Below are positions 46,739 through 57,207 of a stretch of DNA of 64,000 bases, one piece after another; within the stretch, counting starts at the first letter, position 1; each line of letters opens with the position of its first letter. Both the position numbers and the translations under genes were made by a program. The DNA is from Paenibacillus gyeongsangnamensis (lineage in GTDB: Bacteria > Bacillota > Bacilli > Paenibacillales > NBRC-103111). The stretch spans positions 124,001 through 188,000 of the forward strand of contig NZ_JAQAGZ010000012.1 in assembly GCF_027533625.1 (NCBI RefSeq), given 5' to 3'. The notes beneath the pieces are model-generated. The model ran no database searches and was not told the origin of the DNA. It saw nothing but the letters and a program-made list of their open reading frames with translations.

Positions 46739-47908
46739 ATGGCAGATGTAGCTGCATTAACCAAGACGTTTGAAGAACTGTACGGGGCGGAGATTGCCCA
46801 CCCGATCCGGGCATTCCACGCCCCGGGCCGCGTCAATCTGATCGGGGAGCATACGGATTATAACGGGGGCTATGTATTTCCGGCGGCGCTGACGTTCGGA
46901 ACCGCGATGCTGATTCGCAAACGCGACGACGACCAGCTGGGACTCGCCTCGACGAATTTCCCGCTGCGCAAGCAAATTTCCATTCACGGCATCGAGCACC
47001 GTCCGGAAGACGACTGGATGAACTATCCGAAGGGCATCGTTCGCGAGCTGCAAAACCGCGGCCTTCAAGTCGGAGGCTACGATATTCTGTACAGCGGCGC
47101 GATTCCGAACGGCTCGGGCCTGTCCTCTTCGGCTTCGATCGAAGTGGTGACGGCCTACGGCTTGCTTACGATGGAAGGCCGACCTGCCGATACGGTGGAG
47201 ATCGCCCTTCTGGCGCAGAAGACCGAGAATGAATTCATCGGCGTGAAATGCGGCATCATGGACCAGTTCGCGGTGGCGAACGGCAAGAAGGATCATGCCA
47301 TTCTGCTGATGTGCGATACGCTGGAGTACCGCCATGTGCCTTTCCGTACGGGCGAATACAAGATTGTAATCGGCAATACGAACAAGAAACGCGGTCTCGT
47401 GGACTCCGCTTACAACGAGCGCCGGGCGCAGTGCGAGCAAGCCGTGGAGGACCTGAAGGCGGAGCATCCGGGTCTCACGCTGCTCGGTCAGCTGACGCTG
47501 GAGCAGTATAACGCCTCGGAGCGCCTGATCCCGGACGCCGTCGTACGCAAACGGGCACGTCATGTCGTGGAGGAGATCGATCGCGTCCTGAAATCGATCG
47601 AGGTGCTGGAGCGCGGAGACCTGGCGGCCTTCGGGCAGCTGATGATCGGCTCGCACAACTCGCTCCGCGACCTGTACGAAGTGACGGGGCTGGAGCTCGA
47701 TACGATGGTGGAGGCAGCCTTGAAGGTTCCGGGCGTACTGGGCTCACGGATGACCGGCGCCGGCTTCGGCGGCTGTACAGTATCGCTCGTGCATCAGGAC
47801 AGCGTAGCACGTTTTATCGAAGAAGTCGGACAGGTATACACGGAGAAGACGGGACTTACGCCGGACTTCTACGTATGCGATATCGGCGACGGCGTGAAGG
47901 AGCTGTAA
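46739..47908 (+). CDS. galK: Galactokinase
   Basis: A 389-residue GHMP kinase that phosphorylates galactose at C1, the first step of the Leloir pathway. FHAPGRVNLIGEHTDYNGGY is the galactokinase signature, AIPNGSGLSSSASIE the ATP-binding GHMP loop, MDQFAVANGKKDHAIL carries the catalytic Asp, and MTGAGFGGCTVSLVH the third motif. Length is normal. ATG 46739 lies behind AGAGGTGAAGCCG; the frame from 46634 has no start signal. First gene of galK-galE-galT. A TATACT at 46655-46660 could be its -10; the poor -35 fits activation by the divergent AraC protein. Confidence 0.97.
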   Translation: MADVAALTKTFEELYGAEIAHPIRAFHAPGRVNLIGEHTDYNGGYVFPAALTFGTAMLIRKRDDDQLGLASTNFPLRKQISIHGIEHRPEDDWMNYPKGIVRELQNRGLQVGGYDILYSGAIPNGSGLSSSASIEVVTAYGLLTMEGRPADTVEIALLAQKTENEFIGVKCGIMDQFAVANGKKDHAILLMCDTLEYRHVPFRTGEYKIVIGNTNKKRGLVDSAYNERRAQCEQAVEDLKAEHPGLTLLGQLTLEQYNASERLIPDAVVRKRARHVVEEIDRVLKSIEVLERGDLAAFGQLMIGSHNSLRDLYEVTGLELDTMVEAALKVPGVLGSRMTGAGFGGCTVSLVHQDSVARFIEEVGQVYTEKTGLTPDFYVCDIGDGVKEL

Positions 47909-47965
47909 CGCTTCAGGTACAGGTAGAGCGGCATTCCTATTCGTGATCAAGAAGGAGAGATTACC

Positions 47966-48970
47966 ATGGCCATTATGGTGACAGGCGGGGCGGGCTATAT
48001 CGGCTCGCATACGGTAGCGGAGCTGCTGTCGCGCGGCGAAGAGGTCGTCGTCGTCGATAATTTGCAGCAGGGCCACCGCGAGGCGGTGCTGGACGGCAAA
48101 CTGTATGTGGGGGACCTGCGGGATGCGGAGTTTCTTGATACGGTGTTCAAGGAGAACGAGATCGACGCGGTAATTCATTTTGCGGCGAATTCGCTGGTCG
48201 GGGAGAGCATGCAGAATCCCGGCAAGTACTATCATAACAACGTGTACGGCACCTTGTGCCTGCTGGAAAAAATGAACGAATACGGCGTGAAGCGCATCGT
48301 CTTCTCCTCGACAGCGGCTACCTACGGCGAGCCGGAGAGCATTCCGATCACGGAATCGGACCGGACGCTGCCGACGAACGCCTACGGCGAGACGAAGCTG
48401 GCGATGGAAAAAATGATGCGATGGTTCGATACCGCCCACGGCATCAAATACGTCTCGCTGCGCTATTTCAACGCGGCCGGCGCACATGAGAGCGGCCGCA
48501 TCGGCGAGGACCACTCGCCGGAGACGCATCTTGTGCCGCTCGTGCTGCAGGTGGCGCTCGGCAAGCGCGAGCATATCTCGATCTTCGGCGACGACTACGC
48601 GACGGCCGACGGCACCTGCATCCGCGACTATATCCATGTCACGGATCTTGCGGACGCACATATTTTGGCGCTGAAGAAGCTCAGAGACGGCGGGGAGAGC
48701 GACGTATACAATCTCGGTAACGGCACCGGGTTCTCGGTGAAGGAAGTGATCGAGATCGCACGCAAGGTAACGGGGCATGCGATTCCTGCGAAGATCGAAG
48801 CGCGCCGCGCCGGAGACCCGGCCGTGCTGATCGCCTCCTCGGACCGTACGAAGGCGGAGCTCGGCTGGAAGCCGCGATTCGGCAGCCTGGAGCAAATCAT
48901 CGCTTCCGCTTGGGCATGGCACCGGAGCCGCCCGGACGGTTACGGCAGTAGCAAAGAAGCGCAGGAGTGA
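47966..48970 (+). CDS. galE: UDP-glucose 4-epimerase
   Basis: A 334-residue short-chain dehydrogenase-type epimerase interconverting UDP-galactose and UDP-glucose. [12 protein letters not shown] is the NAD-binding GxxGxx[21 protein letters not shown] (catalytic Ser/Thr) and [10 protein letters not shown] (catalytic Tyr-Lys) are present, and [20 protein letters not shown] is typical of GalE. ATG 47966 follows AAGGAG, 57 bases after galK. The stop TGA is followed 5 bases later by the galT start. In Gram-positive bacteria it also supplies UDP-galactose for wall or exopolysaccharide. Confidence 0.97.
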   Translation: MAIMVTGGAGYIGSHTVAELLSRGEEVVVVDNLQQGHREAVLDGKLYVGDLRDAEFLDTVFKENEIDAVIHFAANSLVGESMQNPGKYYHNNVYGTLCLLEKMNEYGVKRIVFSSTAATYGEPESIPITESDRTLPTNAYGETKLAMEKMMRWFDTAHGIKYVSLRYFNAAGAHESGRIGEDHSPETHLVPLVLQVALGKREHISIFGDDYATADGTCIRDYIHVTDLADAHILALKKLRDGGESDVYNLGNGTGFSVKEVIEIARKVTGHAIPAKIEARRAGDPAVLIASSDRTKAELGWKPRFGSLEQIIASAWAWHRSRPDGYGSSKEAQE

Positions 48971-48975
48971 GGAAC

Positions 48976-50562
48976 ATGAGCGAACAGGTAAGACCGGAAA
49001 CGGAAGCGGTTTCCTCGCGGAATGCGGCGCTTCAGGTGGAGAGGCTGCTGCAATACGGGCTGCGGAAGAAGCTGATCGAACCGCTGGATGTATACGCGGC
49101 GCGCAACGGGCTGCTCGATCTGTTCGGGCTGGCGGAGCCGGCTGGCGGGACGGACGGACCTGCGCAGGAAGAAGCGGCTGCTGTGCTGGAGCCGCTGCTG
49201 GATTACGCCGCGGAGACGGGGCTGCTGGAGGAGAACACGACGACGCTGCGGGACCTGCTCGAAGCCCGCATCATGGGTCTGCTGATGCCCCGGGAATCGG
49301 AGCTCGCGCGCCGCTTCTGGAATACCGCCAAGACGGAAGGCGTGGAGCGGGCGACGGACGAGTTCTACAAGCTGTGCATCGATTCCAACTATATTCCGAT
49401 GGCGCGCATCCGCAGAAACCTGATGTGGCTGGCGCCGACGGAATACGGCGAGCTGGAGATCACGGTGAACCTCTCGAAGCCCGAGAAGGACCCGAAGGAG
49501 ATCGCTATGCTGCGCAGCGCACCGCAGAGCCATTATCCGAAATGCTTGCTGTGCATCGAGAACGTAGGCTACGCGGGGCGCCTCAATCACCCGGCGCGGC
49601 AGAACCTCCGGGTCATTCCGGTGGAGCTCGGAGGCGAGCCATGGTTTTTCCAGTATTCTCCATATGTTTATTATAATGAGCACAGCATCATTTTCGACCG
49701 TGAGCACCGGCTAATGAAGGTATCCAAGCATTCGTTCGGACGACTGCTTGATTTCATCGATCAGTTCCCGCACTATTTCGTCGGCTCCAATGCGGACCTG
49801 CCGATTGTGGGCGGCTCGATTCTGAATCACGACCATTTCCAGGGCGGGAAGCATACCTTCCCGATGGAGAAGGCGCCGGTGGAGGAAAGCTTCACCCATC
49901 CGGATTATCCGGGACTCAAGCTCGGCATCGTTAAGTGGCCGATGTCGGTCATTCGTGTATCCAGCCACAGCCGGGCCCAGCTGCTCAAGCTAGCGGCGAA
50001 TATTCTGGAGCGGTGGAAGAGCTATAGTGATTTGGAGAACGAGATCCGGGCGTATTCGGAAACGGACGGCGTCCGTACGCCGCATAATACGATAACGCCG
50101 ATTGCGCGCACGAATGCGGCCGGCGAGTACGAGATGGATCTCGTGCTGCGCAACAACCGGACCAGCGCCGAGCATCCGGACGGGATCTTTCACCCGCACC
50201 GGGAGCTGCATCACATCAAGAAGGAGAATATCGGCCTGATTGAGGTGATGGGGCTGGCCGTGCTGCCCGGCCGCCTGAAGGGCGAGCTGGAGCATATCGC
50301 CCGGCTGTTGACGGGCGAAGAGAAACTGGACGCGAGGATCACCGAAGCGCCGGAGCATCCGCTGCACAAGCATGCGGAATGGATCCGCGGTATGCTGGAA
50401 CGCAGCGGCGGGGAGCTGTCGCCGGAGGCGGCGGAGCGGCTGCTGCGGGAGGAGGTCGGCCGCAAATTCTCGGACGTGCTCCGCGACGCGGGCGTGTACA
50501 AGCGCGATGAGCGGGGCCGCAGTGGCTTCCGGGCGTTCCTGCGGCAGCTCGGTTTTGAATAA
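48976..50562 (+). CDS. galT: Galactose-1-phosphate uridylyltransferase, Firmicutes type
   Basis: A 528-residue GalT of the larger Firmicutes/GalT2 class, transferring UMP between UDP-glucose and galactose-1-phosphate. Seen: TVNLSKPEKDPKEIAMLR, LCIENVGYAGRLNHPARQN, the active-site area VGGSILNHDHFQGG (with His in HDH), and RTPHNTITPIAR. It lacks the HPH motif of the short proteobacterial-type GalT, as expected. ATG 48976 has AGGAG 8 bases upstream, at the end of galE; GTG 48967 is inside galE. Last gene of the operon, ended by the terminator at 50576. Confidence 0.96.
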   Translation: MSEQVRPETEAVSSRNAALQVERLLQYGLRKKLIEPLDVYAARNGLLDLFGLAEPAGGTDGPAQEEAAAVLEPLLDYAAETGLLEENTTTLRDLLEARIMGLLMPRESELARRFWNTAKTEGVERATDEFYKLCIDSNYIPMARIRRNLMWLAPTEYGELEITVNLSKPEKDPKEIAMLRSAPQSHYPKCLLCIENVGYAGRLNHPARQNLRVIPVELGGEPWFFQYSPYVYYNEHSIIFDREHRLMKVSKHSFGRLLDFIDQFPHYFVGSNADLPIVGGSILNHDHFQGGKHTFPMEKAPVEESFTHPDYPGLKLGIVKWPMSVIRVSSHSRAQLLKLAANILERWKSYSDLENEIRAYSETDGVRTPHNTITPIARTNAAGEYEMDLVLRNNRTSAEHPDGIFHPHRELHHIKKENIGLIEVMGLAVLPGRLKGELEHIARLLTGEEKLDARITEAPEHPLHKHAEWIRGMLERSGGELSPEAAERLLREEVGRKFSDVLRDAGVYKRDERGRSGFRAFLRQLGFE

Positions 50563-50575
50563 GGCCGGATAGACG

Positions 50576-50606
50576 AAGGCGGTTCCTGAGGGAACCGCCT
50601 TTTTTG
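50576..50606 (+). terminator. Intrinsic terminator of galKET
   Basis: AAGGCGGTTCC (50576-50586), loop TGAG, GGAACCGCCTT (50591-50601), then TTTTT. Confidence 0.93.
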
Positions 50607-50651
50607 CATTCGGATAAATGATCCCCCGGGCGATCCTTCATCCGGTTCGGG

Positions 50652-51554
50652 TCAGCGGCCGCTCAGGGACAATGCCTTCCAGTAGTCCCAAGCTTGCAAA
50701 TATTCCTCCAAGTCGTAGGAATGGTACTTGAGGCAGATGCCGATACGGCAGTACAGCTGAATTGTGATTTCGGCGATAAGGACATTCGTTTCCGCCTTCT
50801 CCTGCTGCAGGCAGGCGTAGGCTGTCAGGAACGTTTCCAGCGTCAGCTCATCCGGAGAGGAGCAGAAGGCGTACATCATATCGTACCGTGCCGGACCGGC
50901 GACAGGCGAAGGATCGATGACTCCGGTCAGGGTGCCGCAGTGAAAGACGAAATTATGGACTCCGGTATCCCCGTGCATAAACAATTTGGTTTGCGGGCTG
51001 ATCCTCGATGCGAATTCCGCCAAGGCTTTGACATGCCGATAATCGTCTTCGGTCAGCAAGCTTCCGATGTTGGCCCGGGCGCCCTCCACCCCTTGGTCGA
51101 TAAATTCGCGCCAAGTGGACGAGGGGCTCTCCATCCAGCCCCACTTCTCCATCGGTTCGTCGCAGATCACGTAGTAGTTGAACAACTCCCGGACAAGCCG
51201 CATCAGCCACTCCTTCTTGGAGCCGCGCTGCCGGTGCGTGGTGCCCGGAAGATAAGAATACACTATATACTTCCTGGTGGGATCCGTATAGAGGAGTTTG
51301 GGGAGCAGTGCGACATGGCGGTAGGTGTTCAGCCAATGCTCCGTCAACCGGATGGATTCGGGGCGGTCCAGCTTCAAAACCATTTGCGGCTCATCGTGCG
51401 ATGCCAGCGTGTAGACCCGCCCGTCCGTCGTTCCTTTCAACTCGTGAATGACTGGAGCGGCGTGATCCAGCACGCCTTGTTCCTGAAGGACCCTGATGAT
51501 GCCGGGAAGCGCCGGCTCGTCGATCCCTTTATCGATCTTGCCGATATCTGCCAT
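50652..51554 (-). CDS. Aminoglycoside phosphotransferase (APH/choline kinase) fold protein
   Basis: A 300-residue protein kinase-like phosphotransferase. MVLKLDRPES has the ATP-binding Lys, KLFMHGDTGVHNFVFH is the catalytic loop (HGDxxxxN), and VIDPSPVAGPARYDMMY carries the metal-binding Asp. The family phosphorylates small hydroxyl substrates (antibiotics, choline, methylthioribose, homoserine); the substrate here is unknown and resistance should not be assumed. ATG 51554 follows GGAGGATCGAAC. Convergent with galT; stands alone. Confidence 0.88.
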   Translation of the reverse strand: MADIGKIDKGIDEPALPGIIRVLQEQGVLDHAAPVIHELKGTTDGRVYTLASHDEPQMVLKLDRPESIRLTEHWLNTYRHVALLPKLLYTDPTRKYIVYSYLPGTTHRQRGSKKEWLMRLVRELFNYYVICDEPMEKWGWMESPSSTWREFIDQGVEGARANIGSLLTEDDYRHVKALAEFASRISPQTKLFMHGDTGVHNFVFHCGTLTGVIDPSPVAGPARYDMMYAFCSSPDELTLETFLTAYACLQQEKAETNVLIAEITIQLYCRIGICLKYHSYDLEEYLQAWDYWKALSLSGR

Positions 51555-51841
51555 GTTCGATCCTCCTGACGGTTGTTTCATAAAGCTACCATAACATGCC
51601 GGAACGCATGGGCAAAAAGAAAAAAACTATAATGATTTCCTGCTGGCGGTCTGACTTGTGGCAGGATAAATGACATTAACCCCTCTAAAATTCTGGTCAT
51701 TTAAAGTTTCTTAGCTGGATCGACAAGAATCCGGGACAATTTTGCTGTTTTTTAACGAAAAATGAACCGAATGGCCTAAATATATGTTATATTTGTAAAC
51801 ACATAAAGGTATAGAAGTTCTAATTTCAGGAGGGGATTGCG

Positions 51842-54061
51842 ATGTTCGGATGGCTGGGCTGGAGGAAAGGACTGCCGCTCTGGTGGTCCTGCCGCTTGAA
51901 TCGCAAGTTGAAGGAGGACGTGGAGAACATCTTCGAGGGCTTTGCCCACACGCGGATGGAGCTCTTGAAGGGATGGGCCCAGGAGTATTGGGACCACCTC
52001 GACCGATTGCTCGGGCAAATGGAATCGGTTCAAGGAACGGCCTCGGGCGACGACCGTAACCTGCCGGTTTGGCAGCGGCTGTTCGCTGCAGCGCACAAGC
52101 GGGCGCCGGATTTCTCCGAAATCTTCCTGCTGGATGCTTCCCATACGGTGCTTTACTCGACCTATTCCAAGCATCAGGGAACCCGGTATGACGCAGCGAG
52201 TCCGATCCATCAGGGACTGGCTTACGCCGGCAAAGATCAGGGGGGCTGCAAGTGTCTGTTCGGGCCTTACGCCGATTCACTGACGCTTGAGATCGGTCCC
52301 AGCACTTCTTCCTTTCATGATAAAATGACGCTCTTGTTCATCGTCCCCGTGTTCGACCAGGGCGGGTTTCAGGGGGCGCTGTGCGGCCGGGTGCCGAACG
52401 ATGTCATCGGCGATTTGATCCAGCGCGAATCGGGTCATGTCTACCCCGATTCCGGCGACAATTACATCTTCATGGCGCAGCCGGCATTGAACCGGCATAT
52501 CGCTCCCGGGACGGCTCTGTCGCGCAGCCGTTTCGAGGACCGTACGTTCACGCACGGCGAGAACCTGAAGGACGGCGTAACGACGGACTGGGGTACCGTC
52601 TCGGTGAAGGAGCATACCGAGCTCGAGCTGGTTTTTACCGACCCGGCTACCGGGGAGCTTCATCCGGGCGTGGCAAATACGATTCGCAGCGGCAGCAACC
52701 TATTCGTCGAGTTTCCCGGCTATTCCGACTACCGGCATATCCCCGTCATCGGGAAGGGGCTCACCTTTCAGCTTCCGCATTGTCCGGACCTCTGGGGCAT
52801 GATGTGCGAGGGCGATCTGGAGGAGGTATACCGGGTCAGGGGAATGAGCTGGAAGCTGTTCCGCCTGCAATTGCCGTTCATCGGTCTGTTCGCGGTTATA
52901 ACGGGTCTGCTCGTATATTGGCTCCAAGCTGCGGGGGCGGGGCAGCCGCTCACGGCGGCACTGGCGGCGGCGTTCAACGTGATGTGCGGCCTTGCGGCGG
53001 CAAGGATGCTGCAGCGCAAAGGAACCGAGCCCATGGCGGAACGGCTGCGCAGCATTAACCGGTTCATCCGGATCAATGCGGAAGGGAAGGGAGATCTCAC
53101 GCAGCGTCTGAAGCCGGATGAGTTCGGCAATGATGAGACGCGTGAGCTGGCGAAGTGGATCAATAATATGATCGATTCCCTCGAAGGGATCATGCTGCAG
53201 GTGAAGCAGGCGGCGAGCGACGTGCTGACGAGCCAGCGCTTGCTGAATGAATCGACGGGCACAACAGTCAGCTCGACGGAGGAAATGAATGGCCGAATAA
53301 ACGAGATGATCCGCAGCATGCGAAGCCAGCTGAAGGATATCGATGTCGCAAAGGACGTCGTGGGGGAGATGCGCGGCACGCTTCGCGTGCTGGAGGAGAA
53401 GGCCTCCGGACAAATCGCCGTCGCTCAGGGCGAAGTGGAGCGGATCGGCGAGAAGATGCGCCAGATCTCATTGAAGGTGGCGGAAACGAACGAGACGATT
53501 CTGACCTTCATGCGGACTACACAACAGATCAAGAACGTGCTGGGCGTTATTGAGGAAATTTCCTCGCAGACGAACCTGCTGGCGCTGAATGCTTCCATTG
53601 AAGCGGCGCGGGTCGGCGAGCACGGACGCGGATTTGCGGTCGTTGCGGGCGAGATTCGCAAGCTGGCCGATATCACACGCAAATCGACTGAGGAAATCCA
53701 CGAAACCGTTCAGCAAATTTACGATCAGGCTCAAACCGCCTTCGCCTCGATGGAGGAGGGCACGCAGGTCGTGCAGGAAGGCACCCAAATCGCAGCCGCC
53801 GCCTCCGATATTCTAAGCGGCGCGAGCGCCGAGGATTCGCTCAAGACGCAGGTAGTGGACGAGGTGGTTGGCTTGATGGAGAAAATCGCCGCCGTCAGCA
53901 AAGAAAACCGGCAAATCTCCAAGGAAGTCGAAGGAGAGGTGCAGGATCTGCTGTCCGACATCGTCGAGGTAAGACATACCTCCAATCATGTGGAGGCCAT
54001 CACCGGCTTCCTGCAGCAGCTGGTGAATCAATTTCGGCTTACGGAAACCCGAAGGCGCTAA
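51842..54061 (+). CDS. Methyl-accepting chemotaxis-type receptor with unusual topology
   Basis: A 739-residue receptor. The first 340 residues are a sensor without a leading membrane helix: a helical segment then a Cache/PAS-like fold ([40 protein letters not shown]). Two transmembrane helices follow at about 346-363 and 368-388, then HAMP ([20 protein letters not shown]), a long coiled coil and the MCP hairpin tip [31 protein letters not shown] (located at about residues 562-592). Without an N-terminal membrane helix the sensor should lie in the cytoplasm, unlike classical receptors. ATG 51842 follows GGAGGGG. No che genes nearby; a divergent phosphotransferase lies upstream. Confidence 0.88.
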   Translation: MFGWLGWRKGLPLWWSCRLNRKLKEDVENIFEGFAHTRMELLKGWAQEYWDHLDRLLGQMESVQGTASGDDRNLPVWQRLFAAAHKRAPDFSEIFLLDASHTVLYSTYSKHQGTRYDAASPIHQGLAYAGKDQGGCKCLFGPYADSLTLEIGPSTSSFHDKMTLLFIVPVFDQGGFQGALCGRVPNDVIGDLIQRESGHVYPDSGDNYIFMAQPALNRHIAPGTALSRSRFEDRTFTHGENLKDGVTTDWGTVSVKEHTELELVFTDPATGELHPGVANTIRSGSNLFVEFPGYSDYRHIPVIGKGLTFQLPHCPDLWGMMCEGDLEEVYRVRGMSWKLFRLQLPFIGLFAVITGLLVYWLQAAGAGQPLTAALAAAFNVMCGLAAARMLQRKGTEPMAERLRSINRFIRINAEGKGDLTQRLKPDEFGNDETRELAKWINNMIDSLEGIMLQVKQAASDVLTSQRLLNESTGTTVSSTEEMNGRINEMIRSMRSQLKDIDVAKDVVGEMRGTLRVLEEKASGQIAVAQGEVERIGEKMRQISLKVAETNETILTFMRTTQQIKNVLGVIEEISSQTNLLALNASIEAARVGEHGRGFAVVAGEIRKLADITRKSTEEIHETVQQIYDQAQTAFASMEEGTQVVQEGTQIAAAASDILSGASAEDSLKTQVVDEVVGLMEKIAAVSKENRQISKEVEGEVQDLLSDIVEVRHTSNHVEAITGFLQQLVNQFRLTETRRR

Positions 54062-54114
54062 GCGCTGGAGGCAGCCGACCGGACTGAATCATTTGCGGAT
54101 GGTTTTTATTGCTA

Positions 54115-54162
54115 TAAAAACAAGGGCTGTCCCCGCCGTTGATGGCGTAAGGGACAGCCCTT
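54115..54162. terminator. Bidirectional terminator between receptor and hybrid kinase
   Basis: AAGGGCTGTCCC (54122-54133) with GGGACAGCCCTT (54151-54162); minus-strand tail TGTTTTTATAG. It serves the hybrid kinase best and probably the receptor as well. Confidence 0.82.
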
Positions 54163-54244
54163 CGGAATTCGCAGCTTGCCGTTCAGCGGGCAGGGCGGGT
54201 TCAGCACGTGATACTCAAGAGGCAAGCGGCGGCAGCCGCTATAA

Positions 54245-57142
54245 CTACGTTTCCGAAGCTCCGCTGCTCTTCGGCTTCAGCTCGACCTCGATCAGGTCCG
54301 GCTTCGATTTGATTTCTTCAACCTCGATGCCGTTCTTGGCCAGCGTAGAGGCGATGATGCTCTCGTCCTGCCGCGGGAAAATATACGCCGGTTGGTTCTC
54401 CGTATTCAGGAGCAGCTGCTCGGAGACGGCCAGAAGCTTCTCCATCGTAAACGGCTTGCGCAAATATTTCTCGATATCTTTCTCATGGTAGTTCGTCGGC
54501 GGCTCGAGGGCGGTGGAGACGATGACGGGCGTCCGGTAAAACTTCGGATGGCGGTACAGCTCTCCGATGAAGTCCCAGCCGCTCTTCGCTCCTTCCAGGT
54601 GAATATCGACGATACAAAGACGCGGACCGTTACCGGCAATCCGATGCAAGGCCAGAATGCCATCCTCTGCCGATCGAGCCTTCATAACCGGGATTTGCAG
54701 CTTGCCGAGCGTGATCTCGATCAGCTTCGAAAGGTTGTCGTCATCCTCCAGGATCATGATGGCGTTATCGGCAGGCGGAAGCCGGTAGGCGTTCAGCCGC
54801 ACGCGGAAGGTCGTTCCTTTCCCCATCTCGGAATGGAAGGTGATCTCGCCCTGATGGGCTTCGACGATTTCCTTTACGATGGAAAGGCCAAGGCCCGTTC
54901 CCCCGATTTGACGGCGGTCAGAATTATCTACGCGGTAAAACTTGGAGAACAGCTTCTCCTTCGCTTCCTCCGGTATGCCGAGCCCGTAATCCTGAATTTC
55001 AAGATCGACATGATCCTGATCGAGATTCAGGGTGATTTCGACTTTATCGGCCTGGGGCGAATATTTGATCGCGTTGCTGAGCAGGTTGTGAGCGACCTGC
55101 TTGAAGCGATCCGCATCGGCCCGCACCCAAGCTTCCCCGCTTGGAAGATGGAGCTCGATCTGATGGCCTTGCCGGCCCTTCCACTGCTCGGCGATTTCTT
55201 GAACAAGAGAGCCAAGCTCGACGGCCGTGAAATGGTACGTTTGCTTTCCGGCCTCCATCCGCTGCAGGTCAAGAAAATCGTTGATCAATGTAGAGAGGCG
55301 GTTGGCCTCGTTATAGATCGTCTGGAGATAGCGGTGCTGCTTCTCGGCAGGAAGCTGGCGGTGCAGCAAAATTTCAATGAAGCCGAGCACGCTGGCAAGC
55401 GGCGTACGAAGCTCGTGGGATACGATGCTGATGAATTCGTTCTTCATCTCATCGACCTTCTCCTCTTCCGTCCGGTCGCGGAATACGAAGAGGAAGCCTT
55501 GCTCCTGGCCGCTCTTCTCTCCAACCTTGGTTGCGTACAGCTCCACATAACGCGGCTGTTGAACTTCCGGCAAGGTCAGCGCGAAACGCTCGGTCAGCTT
55601 GTCCAGCTCGCCCCGCAGCAGTCCGTCGATGGTTTGGAGCACGCCCGAGAACGTCGGCACCGTCTTCTGAAGCTTCGAGCAAATGTCCGTCAGGTAAGCG
55701 CCTTTGAATTCATCGTTACCGAAGTAATCCTTCATGCGCCGATTCGCAAACCGGATGAAGCCCTGCGCATCGCACATCATCATGCCTTCGTGCGTTGATT
55801 CCAGAATGTTCTCGATGACGTCACGATGTTCACCGATTAACTCTTTCTCCTGCTGAAGCTGCTCGTTCAGCTGCTCGAGCCGCACCGATTGAGCCAGCCG
55901 CTCCTCATTCATCTGCTGAGCCAGGAAGGCGAGGCCGAATTGGCGGATCAGCCCCTTGGCCAGCCGCGATTTCTGTTCGTCCTCGGTAGTCAGGTAGCCG
56001 GTCAGCAGCAGAAACCCCGCCGCTTCCTGCTGGTCGTCGAAGATCGGATAGTAGCGGTCGACCGCACTTGTAACGCCGTAATGTACGCCCCGTTCCAGCT
56101 CCGAGACGTCCCGCTTGCTTTCGATGATGCGTTTCTCCTCCAGCACGCGCCTTGCCGGCCCGAGCAGCTGCCCATAAATTTCCTTAGGCATCTCGGTAGG
56201 GTAGCCGACCGAATAAAGCACCTTGTAGCTGGGGCCGTCCGGTTCGGAATTGCGAACGACCAGCACTGCCGCATCAAGCTGAACCGATTCCAGCAGAGCC
56301 GGAACGGAAGCCTCCAGGAATGACTTCATTTCCATCGCGCCGGTCAGCTTCTCCTGATAGCCGGTAATCGCTTCAAGCTCCATCTCCCGCTGGGACAGCT
56401 TCTCGAGCGTCAGCTCCTGCTCTTCCTGCTGGGCAATGATTTCTTCGTTCTGCGCCTCAAGGCTCTCCGCCATGTACCGGTACGTTTCCTCGCTCTTCCG
56501 GAGAGCGGCTTCCGCCCGGTTGGCGCGGTTGAAGATGAACAGCGATATGCCCCCGATGACTATGGCGATCAGGCCGCCGATCGTAATGATCACGCGCGCC
56601 GAGCGCTCCGCATTCTGGGCATCCACGTAAGCGGTATTGGCGATGACATCGATTTCCGCCGTGAGCTTGGAATGAAGCTGACGGAACCGGTCCATCAGCG
56701 CCTTGCCGTTGTTGGTGCGGCTGAGCGCCTCATCCTTCTTGTCGGTGCGAACGAGCGTAATTTCACTCGCGTAATAATCCTGCAGCCGTTGAATTTGAGG
56801 AAGCATGTCGCCTTCCATGATACTGCGCAGCCGCGGGTATTTCTTTTGGAACACGGCCATCGCATCAAGATCCTGCTGAAGCTGGAGCTTGCCTGAATCG
56901 TAAGGCTCCAAATATTTCTCGTCCGAAGTGTTTAGGAAGCCCCGGACACCGGATTCCTGGTTGATGACGTCGGTCAGAATCGAATCCGCCGTGTTGGCCA
57001 AAGGGATCGCTTCGCTCACGACGATGTTCAGCTGCCGCTCGGTGTTCAGCGAGGACATAAAGCTGGATATACTGACCATGGCCAGCAGCGAAATAATGAC
57101 GATTACGTAAATAATAGACATTCTGGATCGGGTCATGATCAT
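54245..57142 (-). CDS. CHASE3-GAF-PAS hybrid sensor histidine kinase with C-terminal receiver
   Basis: A 965-residue membrane kinase. Two transmembrane helices (about 9-28 and 185-206) flank a CHASE3-type helical sensor (ANTADSILTDVINQESGVRG, FLNTSDEKYLEPYDSG). A coiled coil, a GAF domain (about 270-410) and a PAS domain (about 450-565) follow, then HisKA with SIVSHELRTPLASV (His near 576), HATPase (NLLSNAIKYSP, GGTGLGLSIVKEI) and a receiver near 795-915 (ILEDDDN, phosphoacceptor Asp in LCIVDIHLEG, Lys in YLRKPF). Two inverted Spo0A boxes lie 47-65 bases upstream of the start, so expression is probably tied to sporulation control and the kinase may itself feed that phosphorelay. ATG 57142; the site GGGTGA is weak. 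Monocistronic. Confidence 0.94.
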   Translation of the reverse strand: MIMTRSRMSIIYVIVIISLLAMVSISSFMSSLNTERQLNIVVSEAIPLANTADSILTDVINQESGVRGFLNTSDEKYLEPYDSGKLQLQQDLDAMAVFQKKYPRLRSIMEGDMLPQIQRLQDYYASEITLVRTDKKDEALSRTNNGKALMDRFRQLHSKLTAEIDVIANTAYVDAQNAERSARVIITIGGLIAIVIGGISLFIFNRANRAEAALRKSEETYRYMAESLEAQNEEIIAQQEEQELTLEKLSQREMELEAITGYQEKLTGAMEMKSFLEASVPALLESVQLDAAVLVVRNSEPDGPSYKVLYSVGYPTEMPKEIYGQLLGPARRVLEEKRIIESKRDVSELERGVHYGVTSAVDRYYPIFDDQQEAAGFLLLTGYLTTEDEQKSRLAKGLIRQFGLAFLAQQMNEERLAQSVRLEQLNEQLQQEKELIGEHRDVIENILESTHEGMMMCDAQGFIRFANRRMKDYFGNDEFKGAYLTDICSKLQKTVPTFSGVLQTIDGLLRGELDKLTERFALTLPEVQQPRYVELYATKVGEKSGQEQGFLFVFRDRTEEEKVDEMKNEFISIVSHELRTPLASVLGFIEILLHRQLPAEKQHRYLQTIYNEANRLSTLINDFLDLQRMEAGKQTYHFTAVELGSLVQEIAEQWKGRQGHQIELHLPSGEAWVRADADRFKQVAHNLLSNAIKYSPQADKVEITLNLDQDHVDLEIQDYGLGIPEEAKEKLFSKFYRVDNSDRRQIGGTGLGLSIVKEIVEAHQGEITFHSEMGKGTTFRVRLNAYRLPPADNAIMILEDDDNLSKLIEITLGKLQIPVMKARSAEDGILALHRIAGNGPRLCIVDIHLEGAKSGWDFIGELYRHPKFYRTPVIVSTALEPPTNYHEKDIEKYLRKPFTMEKLLAVSEQLLLNTENQPAYIFPRQDESIIASTLAKNGIEVEEIKSKPDLIEVELKPKSSGASET

Positions 57143-57188
57143 GAAGGTTCACCCTAGTCGTTTGATAATAAAAATGCTAAGTTATGGA

Positions 57189-57207
57189 TTCGACAACAAA
57201 TGTCGAA
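57189..57207. promoter_or_regulatory. Inverted pair of perfect Spo0A boxes
   Basis: TTCGACA (57189-57195), 5 bases, TGTCGAA (57201-57207): two perfect 0A boxes (TGTCGAA) facing each other, extended to GGA...TCC on the outside. They lie directly upstream of the hybrid kinase, within or next to its promoter. Confidence 0.75.
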
